In this document: piece after piece, positions 10,946 through 22,660 of the stretch | Layout of the letters: each line of letters opens with the position of its first letter | Numbering within the stretch: position 1 is the first letter of the stretch | NCBI GenBank assembly: GCA_944990035.1 | Contig: CALYLX010000023.1 | Coordinates: 1-64,000 of the forward strand | Source: Clitopilus passeckerianus | Lineage: Eukaryota; Basidiomycota; Agaricomycetes; Agaricales; Entolomataceae | Direction: 5' to 3' | Length of the DNA: 64,000 nucleotides | Translations under genes and position numbers: made by a program | The notes under the pieces: model-generated | What the model was told of the DNA's origin: nothing | The model's input: the letters and a program-made list of their open reading frames with translations, nothing else | Databases searched by the model: none

Positions 10946-13504
10946 TTACACAAAAACTGAAGCGAGTGGACGTGCGTCAACAGATTGCACTGAGGAAATC
11001 GTCTGGAGACTATGCGAGGTTGGGGTGGACGATCCGCTTCGAACGGCAAGATCGTCGAAGCTTGGTGACCTGGTGGGCGTGTTGGAGGAATAGGAATCCA
11101 GAGAATGCAGGTGAGGCGTGGTAGAGAGTAGATCCTCAATATCCGATGCAGATTGCGTGCGTGAAATTGGGTCATGGGGTATATCCAATTGCGGTGCCTC
11201 TTCCATTCCAGTGAAAAAGCAGAATCTAAGAATAAAAGATCCGTATCAGCAATCATATCTCCCAAAAGTACAAGAAAAGCACGCACTTATTCAAGAACTG
11301 GCGGTAACTGGTCTTGGGGCTAATAGTCGAGATACCACCAATAGCAGAAGCGGTAACATCCGCCGAGGTATACTCCAAAAAGCTCTGAGTTGGCGAAGAG
11401 GTCGTAGATGGGGAAGAGCTGGAGCAAGGTGAAGCAAAACTCGGCGTAGACAGTTCACTCGAGTTGTCTTGATGGTCAAAATAAGACGACCTGAGCCCCA
11501 GGCCGTAGGGCAACTCGGATCCAAACTCTGTGCTCGGAGTCTCTTCCTCCTCCGCCGGGCGCGATGGGAAAGCACAAACGTGAGCAGTCAAAGGTGTCGA
11601 ATCCAACGTGGGGAGTGATGGCGAGTAAGACTCGGATAATGGCGTGCCAGGAGGTGTCCGCTTGACCTTTGACGCAGCTGGTGCAGTCTCGTCGAAACTT
11701 CCTCTTGTGATTGCGAAAACCGTGCCCCTGTCCACCGAACCCACGATTGAAATACGATGGTCTCATGTCCCCATCAACGGCAGCTGTCCTGGGGCCAGTG
11801 AACAACGTTTCTTCGTCCAAATCTCTCGGCGATCCCAAAATAGGGATCGTCTTGATGATCGGCATGCCACGCGCCTTTACTTTGTCCGGCCACGGAATAG
11901 GGCTGACAGTAGGCGGGGTAATCTTCAATGAAGGGTGTGTCGTTGTCCGCAAATGTCGCGCTGGAGAGAAATCCGAAGGCCGCCATGGTGTAGCATCTGA
12001 CACGTCGAACCGATACCGCGCCGCAAACCCTCCGTCATTCCCTGCGGACAGCGAGCTAGAGTTCGAATTGGAAAGTGGCCCGGGTCGAGGAATAGGAGTG
12101 GGGGTAGAAACGGTAGAGTTGGGCGAATGCACTCGCGGTCCGTGTTCTCGAGATTTGACAACTTTCTCTAGTTGGGACTTGAGGTTAGCCAGATCGTCCT
12201 TCGAGGCCGGAGAATCCACCACTACTGACATGTGCACGTTTGCTACTGTTGGGACCGTGACTGTAACTGGAGGTGCGAGTTTCGGTGGAGGAGGATTTCT
12301 TGAATTCCGCGAGATAATTCATGCCGTGATTATTATCCCATAACTCCTGCCCAGCGACGGAGTATCTCACAGCCAAGAATAGCTGTTTTGTTTCGATCCG
12401 AGTCAGCAGGTCATTCAACCGGATCGTGAATGTGAACCTGTCGAACAACTTGTCTACGGACTCGAGGTACTTCCCAGCTACCTCGCTCGTCGTCTGCCAG
12501 TTGTCGAAGGTGAACCTGACGGCGATCGCCTTCGAATATGCGATATTGCGAACTCGAACGCGTCCGGTGATTGACAATCCATCGAAAGCGAGTGCAAGGC
12601 CCTCCAAGGCAACGTCTGCTTTGAGGTTTACGCGATCAGGCATATTGTGAAGCTGCATCGTGATCGGTTTCCTCGATATCTTCTCGTCCGATTCCCCAAA
12701 GATGAAGGAGGGGAAATCGCTGTCGGTGCAGCTATCATCCGTTGGGCTACCATCGCGCGAAACAGCCAAAGGCTTCTGCTCAGCGAGGAAGAGCTTGACA
12801 TGTTCGAGCTGTGCATCGAAGTGGACGGCCTTATGATGTGTAGGAGTCGTCGGTTCGCTCTTCGTGCCGAACGCCGGGGTGATAATTGTAAGTGATTTGG
12901 AAGTCTTCAAAGAAGACTTCACCGGCTCGCCGGATTTCTTGCGGATGAGATTGGGTTGCGAAATGATTGCTGAGGCACTGGTGGTAATGGTTGGAACCTC
13001 AGGAGAAGAACGAGAGGCATGAGACTCCGAGAAGTTCCGTGCTTTTGGCCTTTCTGCCTGCTGACGGAGTGGTATACCTGGGGTATACATCAACGGACGA
13101 GGACCAGGGCGAGCTGCCCCATTCACATGTTTCCCCACCGAAGGGAAGGGTATTGGCGACCTGTTCTCTTGGTTTGAGCGAGAGTGATAAACCGTGGGCG
13201 TCGGTGTTGACTGCTCTGGGGGCCGGGCAGAGGGTGTACTGAGCCCGCGTTTGTTTTTAGGTCTCCGAATGGTCGGTGGCGAGTTATCCGAGTTCGTACT
13301 AGAGGAACTCGAGTCGGAGTCGATAACAGAAGAGGTCATGGTAGGCGTAGAATCCGAGGGTGGTGTGGATTGCTGAAGCACAACTTTTACGGGCGAAGGG
13401 TTCTCCAGCAACTGTGGCGCAGGGCGTGGATGAGAACCAGTCGAAGCCCGCCGTGGTATTGACGGTAGAGGTACGCCAGCCGTATTCGAATGCCTGGGAG
13501 ACAT
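10946..13504 (-). CDS. CBM21-domain protein phosphatase 1 regulatory subunit (Gac1/Pig-like)
   Basis: Likely targets the PP1 catalytic subunit to glycogen and so promotes glycogen synthase activity. Residues 1-220 are low-complexity Ser/Pro-rich. A PP1-docking RVxF-type motif, KAVHF, sits near residues 225-229 inside HHKAVHFDAQLEHVKLFL. The CBM21 domain spans about residues 285-401 (VALEGLALAFDGLSITGRVR, FTFDNWQTTSEV, LWDNNHGMNYLAEF). After the domain the frame changes. Either a 64-nt intron at 12166-12229 (GTCAGT donor, CTAAC branch) or a one-base indel in the run at 12296-12298 resolves it; the latter would give a smoother proline-rich join. A later 43-nt intron (near 11717-11748) and one near 11225-11285 lead to QFLNKFCFFTG and a Ser/Thr-rich end with TAA at 10946. 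Start at 13504 (MSPRHSN). Confidence 0.8.
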
Positions 13505-15161
13505 GTTTTCTATAGCAGAAACATTTTTACGTGTCGCCAGAGTCACTATCATTGGGGGGTTTATCTCGAGATGATAAGGCTCTATATAAATGAAATCAGA
13601 GCCGAGTCAGAAAACTGGAACCACGCCTAGAGCACTCTAGAAACCACGCACAGAAAAGTCCTGAATCAGTCCAAGGACCCGCGCCTTTGTTGGTGAAGGA
13701 GGTGGCCTGGGTTGAAAGATAACAACACCGAGCAAGTTGCAAACAAATGGTATATATTGCTCTCGACAATGACGCCAGAAATGACCGAACCCTGATGCCT
13801 CGGCCCTTAGCGACCTTCACGGGTACACGACGGGACCCTTAGGATTGATGCCGTTTTACCCGGATCGTCAGGCGTACCAAGGACCAGCGGCCGCTTTCGG
13901 GGGAGAACGGATAGCCTGAGGCTGGAATGGAGGTCTACAGCGCGAATTGTGACAATAGCTCGTCGCTGTTACTGACGATGAGCACGGCGGGATGGGCGGC
14001 GAGGTCAAGGGGGAGCCAGGGAGAGCGGATGTAATAATAAGACGCGTCGAGAAAAGGGGAATCGAAAGAGTCAAGAAGTTTGTGCCTTCATCGGCAATCA
14101 GGCCGAACAAGGTTTATTTCCTTTTCAGGCAAGAACACAAATACCGACAATCCCCACGGTGATGTCATTTCGATGTATATCTTCAACGTTTATTAGGATT
14201 CGTCGTCATTATCAGCAAACGTGTAGCCAGGTTATCGCTGCAAGTGCTTCTGTTTCCCTGGTTTCTATGTTTTCCTACACATGTCTACCCAGAGTACAAT
14301 GCGTTCCAAGAGAAATCTTAAATCCATGGCGTGATACGAGGTTTTCAGCCACATCTTCATTCTCCAAAATTTCAATTGATAGCAATGGGGAGACCCGCCA
14401 AGGACCCGCCTCTCCTTCAAATCGCCCAGGTACAGCGCCTGGATGTTTCTAATAACAATAGACTGTTATCCACTATTCCCCAAGGTCTCTCTTGCGTTCT
14501 CCTCTTCATGATATGGCTCAGAAATAAACCACTAACGTCGGATTTACGGCGCCATTGCGGTTATTCGTCACATAATGTTCATCACGAAATTGGCGGTGGC
14601 ACACGATGACTTCCCCTACAGAGTCCTATCAATAACGCGCAATTAACGCGCAAATCAATCGTAACACCGAACAGGCCACGACTTGTGAAGGAGATGGCTG
14701 AGAACGAAGTTTCTCAGTAACTCCACAAATCACCGGGAGAAATAACACATTGATGGTTTTGGCGTCTTATCTTCTGCTGGGGAGTATGTGCTTTTCTCCA
14801 GCGACAACGGTGGGATAAACAGTGATCGCCATAGGACTCCCTCAGAGACTCATCCAGTCAAGGAGCCAATCCTATACTGCTCAAAGAAAAATAAACAAGG
14901 TATATCAGGCGTATTGTCACATATTCGCCGATAAAACCAAGAGAAATTTACTGACCCTTGCTATTCAAGTAATCCGATGAACAATTTTGCGCCACGGCTG
15001 TACGAGCAATAGAGCAAATAGACTGGAACATGTACCTCTGTCCTAATTCCGCCCAAAAGTTTTCAGTGTGCATGAATTGTTGGGTACCTGGTCAGACTAT
15101 CGCAAGAAAACCTAATTCTTTTGAGGCAAAAAAGAGTTTTCTATCTGAACGAAAAGCTATC
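13505..15161. other. Gene-poor intergenic stretch
   Basis: About 1.65 kb without a supported protein gene; ORFs are under 100 codons on both strands and look random. The first part should be the promoter of the CBM21 gene. A TTTT run at about 15156-15159 (minus strand sense) probably ends Pol III transcription of the tRNA gene. Confidence 0.45.
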
Positions 15162-15234
15162 TTCCCTCTAGCCGACTTGAACGACTGACCTCGTCATTAC
15201 TAGTGACGCGCTCTACCAACTGAGCTAAGAGGGA
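15162..15234 (-). tRNA. tRNA-Thr: tRNA-Thr (anticodon AGU)
   Basis: The minus strand folds as a complete cloverleaf without an intron. The 7-bp acceptor stem TCCCTCT pairs with AGAGGGA, with A as discriminator. The D arm has GCTC/GAGC stems around AGTTGGTA. The anticodon stem CGTCA pairs with TGACG and its loop CTAGTAA carries anticodon AGT. The T arm AGTCG/CGGCT encloses TTCAAGT. TAGCTCAGTTGGTA and GTTCAAGTC match internal A and B boxes. CCA is not encoded, as expected for a eukaryotic nuclear tRNA. Confidence 0.95.
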
Positions 15235-15621
15235 GTTATTTGCAACTATGTAAATACGCAACACAATACCAATGCCTAACGAAAACCGGGGCTGATGAGA
15301 TGATTGTCGATCGGATAATTTAGGTTCGCCATGTGGATGTCGATCGCTATGTCTGGATACGGGTCAGGGTGCTGCGCTCTAATATTATCTTTGTACCTGC
15401 TAGGGTCGTTTGAGGGATTGTGGTGGCCATTGGTAGGGGAGCAACCGCTCTGGTCAATACACATTCAACGGCAAGATATAATCATAAATACAATATACAG
15501 TAAATACCGTTACTCTCCATCCTGGCTTTCCTCGTCACTCATCGCAGTCATTACATACAGTCCAAGAAAAGTTCGTTAAATTGTCTCTGTTCTTTAATTC
15601 CTCTCTAGCCTTCAAGCATCA
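15235..15621. other. Intergenic region
   Basis: Short region upstream of the tRNA gene (minus sense) and downstream of the M50B-like gene. No further feature was recognised. Confidence 0.45.
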
Positions 15622-17127
15622 TCACCATACACCAACAGCTCCCAGAGCAGCAACGAAACACGTCACACCCATTGCTGACAAACTCGGTGTGGCGGACATT
15701 GACAGCGCACTGTTATGCGTCCCCGGTACTGGCAAGAAATGTGCAGTATCTGCTTCTTGCTGCTCAGCCGATTGCTATGAAGACGTTTGTGAGTAATTAG
15801 ACTCGGAGGGTAAGATGCGGGGAGGAGAAGAACGTACCTTAAACGATACCAAGCCGACGATCACGCCCAGGCCGAAGAATATGAAGGCTTGGATGAGCCA
15901 GATCACTCCCCATACTGGTAGAATGGTCAGCAAAAGAGTATAATAATTGGTGATGTAGTGAATTGTGTTACCTTGGGAGGGGAAACACCCGCAATATTTC
16001 GCAAATGCAGTTGCGTCCGAAGTGTTCGTCTTCCGCTCGATGGTATCATCTGGTCGTGGCAGCGTAAGCTGAGCAATGTGGAAGAGAATATTAGACACCT
16101 ACCGATGATATCCCACAGGCAGTACATGCACGACATGACACCGATGAATAGGACCTAAAGGGAATGATTTCAGCTCCTGGAAAGTGACAAGAGCTAAGAA
16201 TAACACTCACAAAGTAGCGCAAAGCAATACTTCCCGCGACAAACCAAAATAATAGGATCAGCCCTGACATGCCGAGTATAAGCACCCAAGTTCTATTAAC
16301 CAGCAAAATCGTAAGCATCTTTTACCACAGATAAAATGAAATGAAACATACAGGATATTCCTCCTCGCCCACCAAAGCGTAAACAAGAAGAACACCGCCA
16401 AAACAATGCTCGCAATTTTGCTCGCATTCGTATTGAACCCGCACGCAATCAAGCAGGCGCCGATGAATGAAGATCCAAGGTAGCCAGCAGGCAAAGTGAG
16501 CCAGGGGATTCCCCCTGACATGGATGTTGACCCTCCTTCGTCCGCTGAAGAAACGTGTTAGCGAGGATCCGAGGGGGAAGCTTTTCTTCTCTTGCTTGGT
16601 GAGAGAAAAGAAGGGAATGGGACGCACGGTCGAGCTCTATGGAGTGGATCCGGGCGCATGTGAGGACTCCCATTATGGCGTGGCTCATCTGCAGCAGGGG
16701 TAAGAGGAGGGGTGAGTTGAAAGGGAATGGAACATACTTCGTGGAAACCGACGACCAAGAGTCTAGCGATTCGGTCAGTCTAGCTCAATAAAACAGGCCC
16801 TGGACATACTTAAAAGGGTATACTAGAAACAGCAATGTCAACCATTGAGTTCATAGAAGAAAGTGGCGATCACTCACTGATCAATCTCAGGCCTGGCACA
16901 TGCCTGTGGTCATGTTCATTCAATCCGTTCCCAAAAAGCTCAACAAACTCTTACCATAGAATACCAATCGCAACGATATAGCATCCCGCAACAATCAATG
17001 TAACTTTCTGCGTCTCATTTGGGGTAACTTGTGTTTTGAAGTCTCTAGCATAATGAACAAGTGACTGAACGGCATCCGGAGGTCCATAGGTTGTGGTATC
17101 AAGGGCGAGGGTATCAAGAGTGGGCAT
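15622..17127 (-). CDS. Peptidase M50B-like multi-pass membrane protein
   Basis: A fungal member of the M50B-like membrane metalloprotease family. It begins MPTLDTLALDTTTYGPPDAV at 17127. An early hydrophobic segment follows, then the zinc motif split by an intron: LLVVGFHE joined to MSHAIMGVLTCARIHSIELD, giving HEMSH (HExxH). Next come PDEGGSTSMSGGIPWLTLPA and GYLGSSFIGACLIACGFN, the second conserved block, and several TM helices (IASIVLAVFFLFTLWW, LVNRTWVLILGMSGLILLFW, WGVIWLIQAFIFFGLGVIVG). The last exon encodes QSAEQQEADTAHFLPVPG and stops at 15622-15624. Many small exons, all in frame. Predicted to act in an internal membrane; the substrate is unknown and proteolytic activity is inferred from the motif only. 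Confidence 0.83.
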
Positions 17128-17484
17128 CCTAAGCTAGTTGGGAGCCTTTAGCGCTTGAAATGAAGGGATGAAAGATGGGAGGCGTACGCGCGTGGCAGAC
17201 ATTAGTTCTACTTTTATATAAGGGCAATGATCGAAGGAATGTTCAGCCGGTACTGCGGCCAAGGCGGCAGGAGGAGAGCCAAAGGAGAACCGAATAATGG
17301 TTGAACAATGTGGCTGTGCCGGCTAGTGATGAGCGATGCCAAAAATATCCGTAAACCCGGATGGTCGCACTTTCGTCATCGCGGTCCAGACCTGTTGTGG
17401 TGGGTCAAAGTATCAAGTAGAAGCTTGGGTGTTTCGAGGAGATCGATTGAAGACAGTATATATATTAGAGCTACGTTGTTCATG
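17128..17484. other. Intergenic region between M50B-like and F-box genes
   Basis: Apart from the TATA-like element, no feature was recognised in this stretch. Confidence 0.4.
17212..17220 (-). promoter_or_regulatory. TATA-like element upstream of the M50B-like gene
   Basis: TATATAAAA on the minus strand lies 85-93 nt before the ATG at 17127, a usual distance for a fungal TATA box. The assignment is from sequence only. Confidence 0.45.
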
Positions 17485-19079
17485 TTAAGCAGAATTTCGT
17501 TCGTGATTTACACCGTTAATCTCCACGCGCTGTACACTGGGACATGTAGCAAATATTGAAGTAATAAAATGAAAGCGTCGCGCTGGATCTGTTGGTCCAT
17601 CCCTGGATATAGTGGTAAACTGTACAGATGCTAGCTTCGGAAACAACGAGAACCACTTTGGCCAGGTGTTGGTGAGTCCCTCTGGGGTGCTGTAGAACGC
17701 TAGTCGTAAATGGATGCTTGACAGGTGGAGCAAAGGGTTCTGACGAAGAGCATCTGTTACAATGTCCCCAGTTTCCAAGCGCTCAGAGATATTAAGGGCC
17801 CAGGCAGCATTTGGGTACTCGCAGGAGACTTCTAGGAAATATCCACTTTCCTAAGTCGCCTTCGCACGAGCAGGAGCGTATTCCCGAGCTTAACGAGGTC
17901 AAGCTCGTCGCCCATTGAATTGCGCACGACTAGGCAAACGGACTTAAGCGATCGAAGAACGCTCCTGTACTTCAACAAGGCACAAACATGTCCTGGGGTC
18001 GCTGCGAGATGGGAGAGTGAAGGTAATAGGCCTGACGGTGGCGACTGCAATTGCGTGCATCTGAGGTAACGACCCAATCGAAGGTGTGTAATCTTGGGGT
18101 GACGAAGGAGGAAATCGAAGAGGTCGTCATCTGCGATTGGGCATGCCTCGACGGAGAGATCTCTGAGTGAGGGCATAGTGATTGCGGGTAGGGTGACTCC
18201 CCAAAATCTCGAGGTGGAGCCGATATCCCGGAGAGACAGGGCTCTGATTTGACTCGAATTGAGTAAACCAATTGTCCAGAGAAATATTCCTTCTTGGAAT
18301 AGCATCGGTGAATGCAGGTTAAGAACCTGTAGTTTCGGCGCTCGCTTCGCCGAACCTAATAATCCTAGGGCGGCCATCTGTCTCTTCATGCATTTCACTG
18401 AAGCTGTGACGAGGTCCTGTAGGCCGTTGTGTCTTGGTTCACTGAAAAATGAGGGAAGGGAGATGTTCGGCCGGTTTACTTTGTGGAGCGCTCTTTCCAG
18501 GTTTGGCGGATACGGCAACTCCCATCCTTTGACACACACTGTGAGGGTCTCACAGCTTTTGTCGAGGGCAGTCTCAATCAATTCTTGGAACCCCTTATGA
18601 ATGACTGCAAAACGACATGAAAGATTAGAGCTCGTTGGAGACTGGAAAGGTTGGATATTACCTTTGGTAAGCGGAGAGGATATTTGGATATTAATGGCGT
18701 CAAGGTGCAGCTCTTTGACGGATCCCAATGCCTCTATGGCGCCTCTAGCCCTGGACAGCTCGGTATATGGCCGGTGGGAATCGAAGGAGTAGTACACGGA
18801 GTTCATGGCTGGTTTGAAGAGCGCAATGCTCAAGCCACGCAAGACATCCATCGACCAGTCGTTGAACAGGACGAGTTCTCCCGTAAATGGGTTCATGCCC
18901 TTGCGAGCAAAATATACGGGCAACGCAAGGTAATGCAAACGCCGAGATATTTGCGACAGGGTGAATAATTCATCGTCGAGGCATTCGCATACAGCGAGTA
19001 GGATCTCGTTCGGAAGATCCATTAGGGTGAGGACAGCGCGTGGTCCTGGGTGCGTATTCGTATCTGGAACGACTGCCAA
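17485..19079 (-). CDS. F-box protein with LRR-like C-terminal region
   Basis: Probably a substrate receptor of an SCF (Skp1-Cullin-F-box) ubiquitin ligase. The F-box is near residues 18-60: LMDLPNEILLAVCECLDDEL then FTLSQISRRLHYLALPVYFA, which fits the agaric F-box consensus. The rest has loosely repeated leucine-rich segments (APKLQVLNLHS, QIRALSLRDIG, MPSLRDLSVEACPI, HPKITHLRLGRYL). The first exon stays open to a stop at 17832. A 44-nt intron (about 17857-17900, GTTAAG donor and CTTAG acceptor) joins GDELDL to ESGYFLEVSCEYPNAAWALN and extends the protein to 17485. That extension has plausible composition and ends in INGVNHERNSA. No homologue function can be assigned. Confidence 0.75.
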
Positions 19080-19684
19080 GACCTCTGACTTGAAACCAAG
19101 ATCGAGCTTGACTGGCGCATCTTGTATACGAACGGAATGGAAGGGATCCTATTCGAAGAACTTGAGCAGAGCGTCAACCACGAGAGTTCGCTCACGTACC
19201 ATGATTTCCGAGAATGCTCCAGGTATTTACGCTTGACGAGCACGTATTCAACGGCGAAGGGAAAGAGGGAAAGGTGAGACTGAGGCCTGCGGCCACCTGA
19301 GGTGCTGTACGGTGCCTTGCACTGACATGGTTTGAATAGAGTTTTGGGAGGCTGTGCAACCGCAATTCCACACTTTTCGGGGCAGATTCAGTTTGCTCTG
19401 GACCGCAACGCGCTGGATTTACAAGCCCTCTGGGGCTGGACTATATTCTAAATATATGAGCCGTATTCAATATGTATGCTCTACTGCTAGGCTATATGGA
19501 CTCGGGGATATTCCGCACAAGTTCGATACATGGCTGTCGAATCCCCTCGAGTCAAAAAGAGGGGAAAAGAGATGTAGCCAGGTTCCAACGACTTCTTTCC
19601 GTGAGACTCAGCGTTCAGTACTCAGTCGTGATACATTCTACCCTGCCTGAGCCCCGACGTCCACTACATCCTCTCTGTACTGCT

Positions 19685-19920
19685 ACATTCCCTTTGGTCT
19701 CTGAAAATCATTCTCATTCAGGGCGGGAGAGACCTCCCAGCGACGTCATACTCTGGCCACAGCGGGGCACATCATACTACCCCCCTCACGGCTACTTCGG
19801 CCGAATTAAGGTAACTGGAACCAGTCGAAGTAATCATGAGGCATAGCTCCTCTGTATAGGGAACGACCAACGGAATGTGGGCAGTATGAGTCGAGGAAAA
19901 CCCAACCATCGGTCTATTTG
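19685..19920 (+). repeat. Diverged direct repeat, copy 1
   Basis: Its left end (CATTCCCTTTGGTCTCTGAA then AATCATTCT) and its right end (ACGACC..GGAATG..GCAGTATG..CGAGG) reappear in the same order near 20145-20325. The middle is poorly conserved and longer here. It may be the remains of a mobile element or an old tandem duplication. Confidence 0.4.
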
Positions 19921-20144
19921 CTAATTTATTCAGGGTGATGTCATTTGCTTCATGAAAAGTGCCACCCCAACCAGGGGGTTGACACTCGACAGACAGTACT
20001 GTAACTCGCTGATCACAGGGGACTTCAAAAAAATGAGCCGGTCAGATTCCTATGACTGCTTCCCTGAGACTGTCGTAATGAACCGACTTCGCCATTCATC
20101 TCAAGGATAGCCACAAATCCCAAACACACACTGCATGAATGCTC

Positions 20145-20325
20145 ATTCCTTTCGGTCTCTGAGAATCATTCTTAAAAGGGGGTGTAACTCGGTCACACCG
20201 TTTACGACCAATAAGATGTACCACGGTACGATACGTATATCTCATGACAACGACCTACTCTGAATGAGCGCAGTGTGCGGCGAGGGAATCTCGACCAACC
20301 GGTACATTAAATACCAGCTTGTTCC
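20145..20325 (+). repeat. Diverged direct repeat, copy 2
   Basis: Partner of the 19685-19920 segment: CATTCCTTTCGGTCTCTGAG then AATCATTCT at the left and ACGACC..TGAATG..GCAGTGTG..CGAGG at the right. No ORF or target-site duplication was identified. Confidence 0.4.
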
Positions 20326-20584
20326 GGTTGGCGGCAACCTTTTGTAATTAGGACAACCCCGCAGGGGAAAGGCAGCCTCTCCATCCACGGTGGCTTGCTT
20401 GGCTCTGCTCTAATGGTTTGTTACTTGAATTTCCTCTTGAATATCGCTAAAGTATAGATGGTAGACACCAGTTGTAGGGTTGTTTCAATAGAAACGAAGC
20501 AAGTCGTAGGTTTATTAGAGGAATAAGCAACACATTTTTTGAGAACTGGACTATGCACATTCATACAAACCTATCATACCCCCC

Positions 20585-21283
20585 TCAAACCAAAAGCTCA
20601 GGGTAGGCCGCCTCAAGGGCCTCAAAAGACACTTCCAGGTCCTCGACTAATTCCACTATGGCAACACACCTGCAATTGTGCTTGAAAGTGCTTGCAAGGT
20701 CAGAACGCCAGCCTCTGGAATGGATGTCGAGTGGCCACCCGGCCCTGTCAACTCGCCCTTCGGCGACCATATAGTAGCCATACGCCGCCAACAAAGGCGC
20801 ACCAGTCATGGCGGAAGGTGGTGGTTCCTGAACAGCCCCACTCATTATAGCACGGCCGAAAAGAACGAGCGATTTCATCCGGGTGAAGATTTGGCGAGAG
20901 ATGGAATGAGGTGAACCACCTTCGATGGTAAACCCCGTGGTATGGTACGCCTCGAGGTGAGGCTGTACTCCAAATGCCTTGCAGAGCAAGGACATGACGA
21001 TACCTCGGAAGGAGGAGGATACCGTCATAAGGTCTACCAGGGGTGCCCATAATTCCCCAAACATCTCTCCGTTCATTGCCGAGGCGTTGAGGAAAGTGGT
21101 GGAGACGATCCATTCGTGGATTGACCTACCAATAGCTCTGGCGAGGATAGGCTCCAGGATTTCGAAGGGAATGTTTGTGAGATCTTGAATCTCATGTGAG
21201 CTGAAGGTAGAGTTAGCATGCAGGAATTCAGGACAACAGGCATCAGCTTACTCGGAGAGCGTTTCGCTGGAGGCAATAGACAT
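20585..21283 (-). CDS. F-box-like hypothetical protein
   Basis: Two exons joined by an intron near 21199-21251 encode MSIASSETLSD-SHEIQDLTNIPFEILEP followed by ILARAIGRSIHEWIVSTTFL. The segment LTNIPFEILEPILARAIG resembles the first helices of an F-box, but the domain is incomplete or divergent. The remainder (WAPLVDLMTVSSSFRGIVMS, GWPLDIHSRGWRSDLASTF, LEVSFEALEAAYPELLV) is not a family I recognise. The start at 21283 is the only ATG that gives an open first exon. It lies divergent to the DOPA dioxygenase-like gene. If the F-box is real it would recruit a target to an SCF ligase; this is weak inference. Confidence 0.6.
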
Positions 21284-21555
21284 TTCAGTTGATCTCTTGA
21301 GATAAAACCTGCACTGCATGAAAAAGCCGGGTTTCAGCAAGAGAATCCTTCACCTGAGAGATTGATCGAGACATTGGACCAGTGCGCTTGCTTGGAGTGT
21401 ATTTAGATATAGGTTCTTCTTGGAAATGAGTACCAGAATATGGTAGGAGGCAGAGATGCGAATGACTCGCGCCATTTGCTTCCGCGGTTGCGATCACCCT
21501 AGTTCCGAGTCCCGCTTAGATCATCCATACCTTTCTTGGGCATCAACCATTTACT

Positions 21556-22481
21556 ATGGCACCTCCTACCGACGTAGAAACGGTATTAAAGAATGAAATC
21601 AAGTAAAGTGTTGTTAATAACGCTTATTAAACCGAACTGACCTGAGCACAGGGAGTGGCATTTCCGTACGATGGATACGCACCCGCCCGTTTGCTCGCGT
21701 CTCGCTAAAATGTCACCTTCTTTCCAGATATCTATTTCTTCCAGAACAATGCCGACTCTCACCATGCTGCTTTACAGCTGAGAGATGGAGTACTGAGACT
21801 GCGAAGAGATGGTGCCTTTGTGGCGGTTCCTCTCTTCAGAGTAAACACGGACCCCATTGGGCCTCATCCAATTGGTGAGCAACTCTATCGTGCTTCATTA
21901 GCTGGTTTGACTGAGCACACTCGCAGGATCCTATGAGATTTGGGTACCTTCTGAGACATTCTCAAGCGTGTTTTCATACTTGTGTATGCACCGCGGTGAA
22001 TTGAGGTGAGGAAGAATTAGCCAACCGTTATTATTTTTTACCAACAACGTGATCAGCATTCTCGTTCATCCACTGACGAAAGAACAGGTGAGCTTCTAGC
22101 CCAGGTTTTCTGATATTATTTTTACTGACTTTCCTTGAAGAGGAAGTAGGTTCAACCTAGATATATCCGACAGAGGGTTTCCATCTCACATCTTTGTAGG
22201 GACCATGAACAAAGAGCAGCCTGGATTGGTCCTCCTCTCCCACTTGATCTGAATACACTCCCAACTAGATCTGCTGAAGTTCCTCTCCAATATCCTTCGC
22301 TGAGTGAGTGGGTCTACATTCTCAGGATTATGCGCCTGATTGCTCATCCTTCGCAGAACTTGGGTATTCAAGCACTGCTCAACCTTTTACCTTAGAAGAA
22401 AGGAAGAAGATGGGTGACAATGTAGAACGCATTCTCCTCGGCGAGAAGGAAGCAGCTCGAGCCCCGCCGAGGGAGGCCTAA
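21556..22481 (+). CDS. DOPA 4,5-dioxygenase family protein
   Basis: Homologous to extradiol DOPA dioxygenases, which in Amanita cleave the DOPA ring on the way to betalain-type pigments; many fungal homologues have unproven substrates. The spliced product reads MAPPTDVETVLKNEIK-EWHF-HIYFFQNNADSHHAALQLRDG, then FVAVPLFRVNTDPIGPHPIG, SYEIWVPSETFSSVFSYLCM, HRGELSILVHPLTKEQ-RK-DHEQRAAWIGPPLPLDLNTLP, and the end LGYSSTAQPFTLEERKKMGD. The HFH, HP and DHE positions are the candidate metal-binding or catalytic residues of the family. Seven exons are needed; one is just 5 nt (22141-22145) between introns 22088-22140 and 22146-22199. It restores the conserved frame exactly. Stop TAA at 22479-22481. Confidence 0.88.
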
Positions 22482-22660
22482 AGATTGTCCTAAAATTGAT
22501 ACCTGCACTACCAGTGCACACTAACACTTGCTTCGTGGAATGTAATAACAACCCAATGAACAGTCTTTGTCAAAGTTTTGGGTATATGCGTGGTATATTG
22601 AATTACAGCTTTACAAATACAGAAAGTGTCGAAAGCAGTGACTAGTGACCAGCTGGTCCT

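Larger units (their letters stand above)
19080..20584. other. Gene-free region with a diverged direct repeat
   Basis: 1.5 kb without a supported gene; ORFs up to 124 codons look random. Two segments resemble each other in order and orientation: about 19685-19920 and about 20145-20325. Confidence 0.45.
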
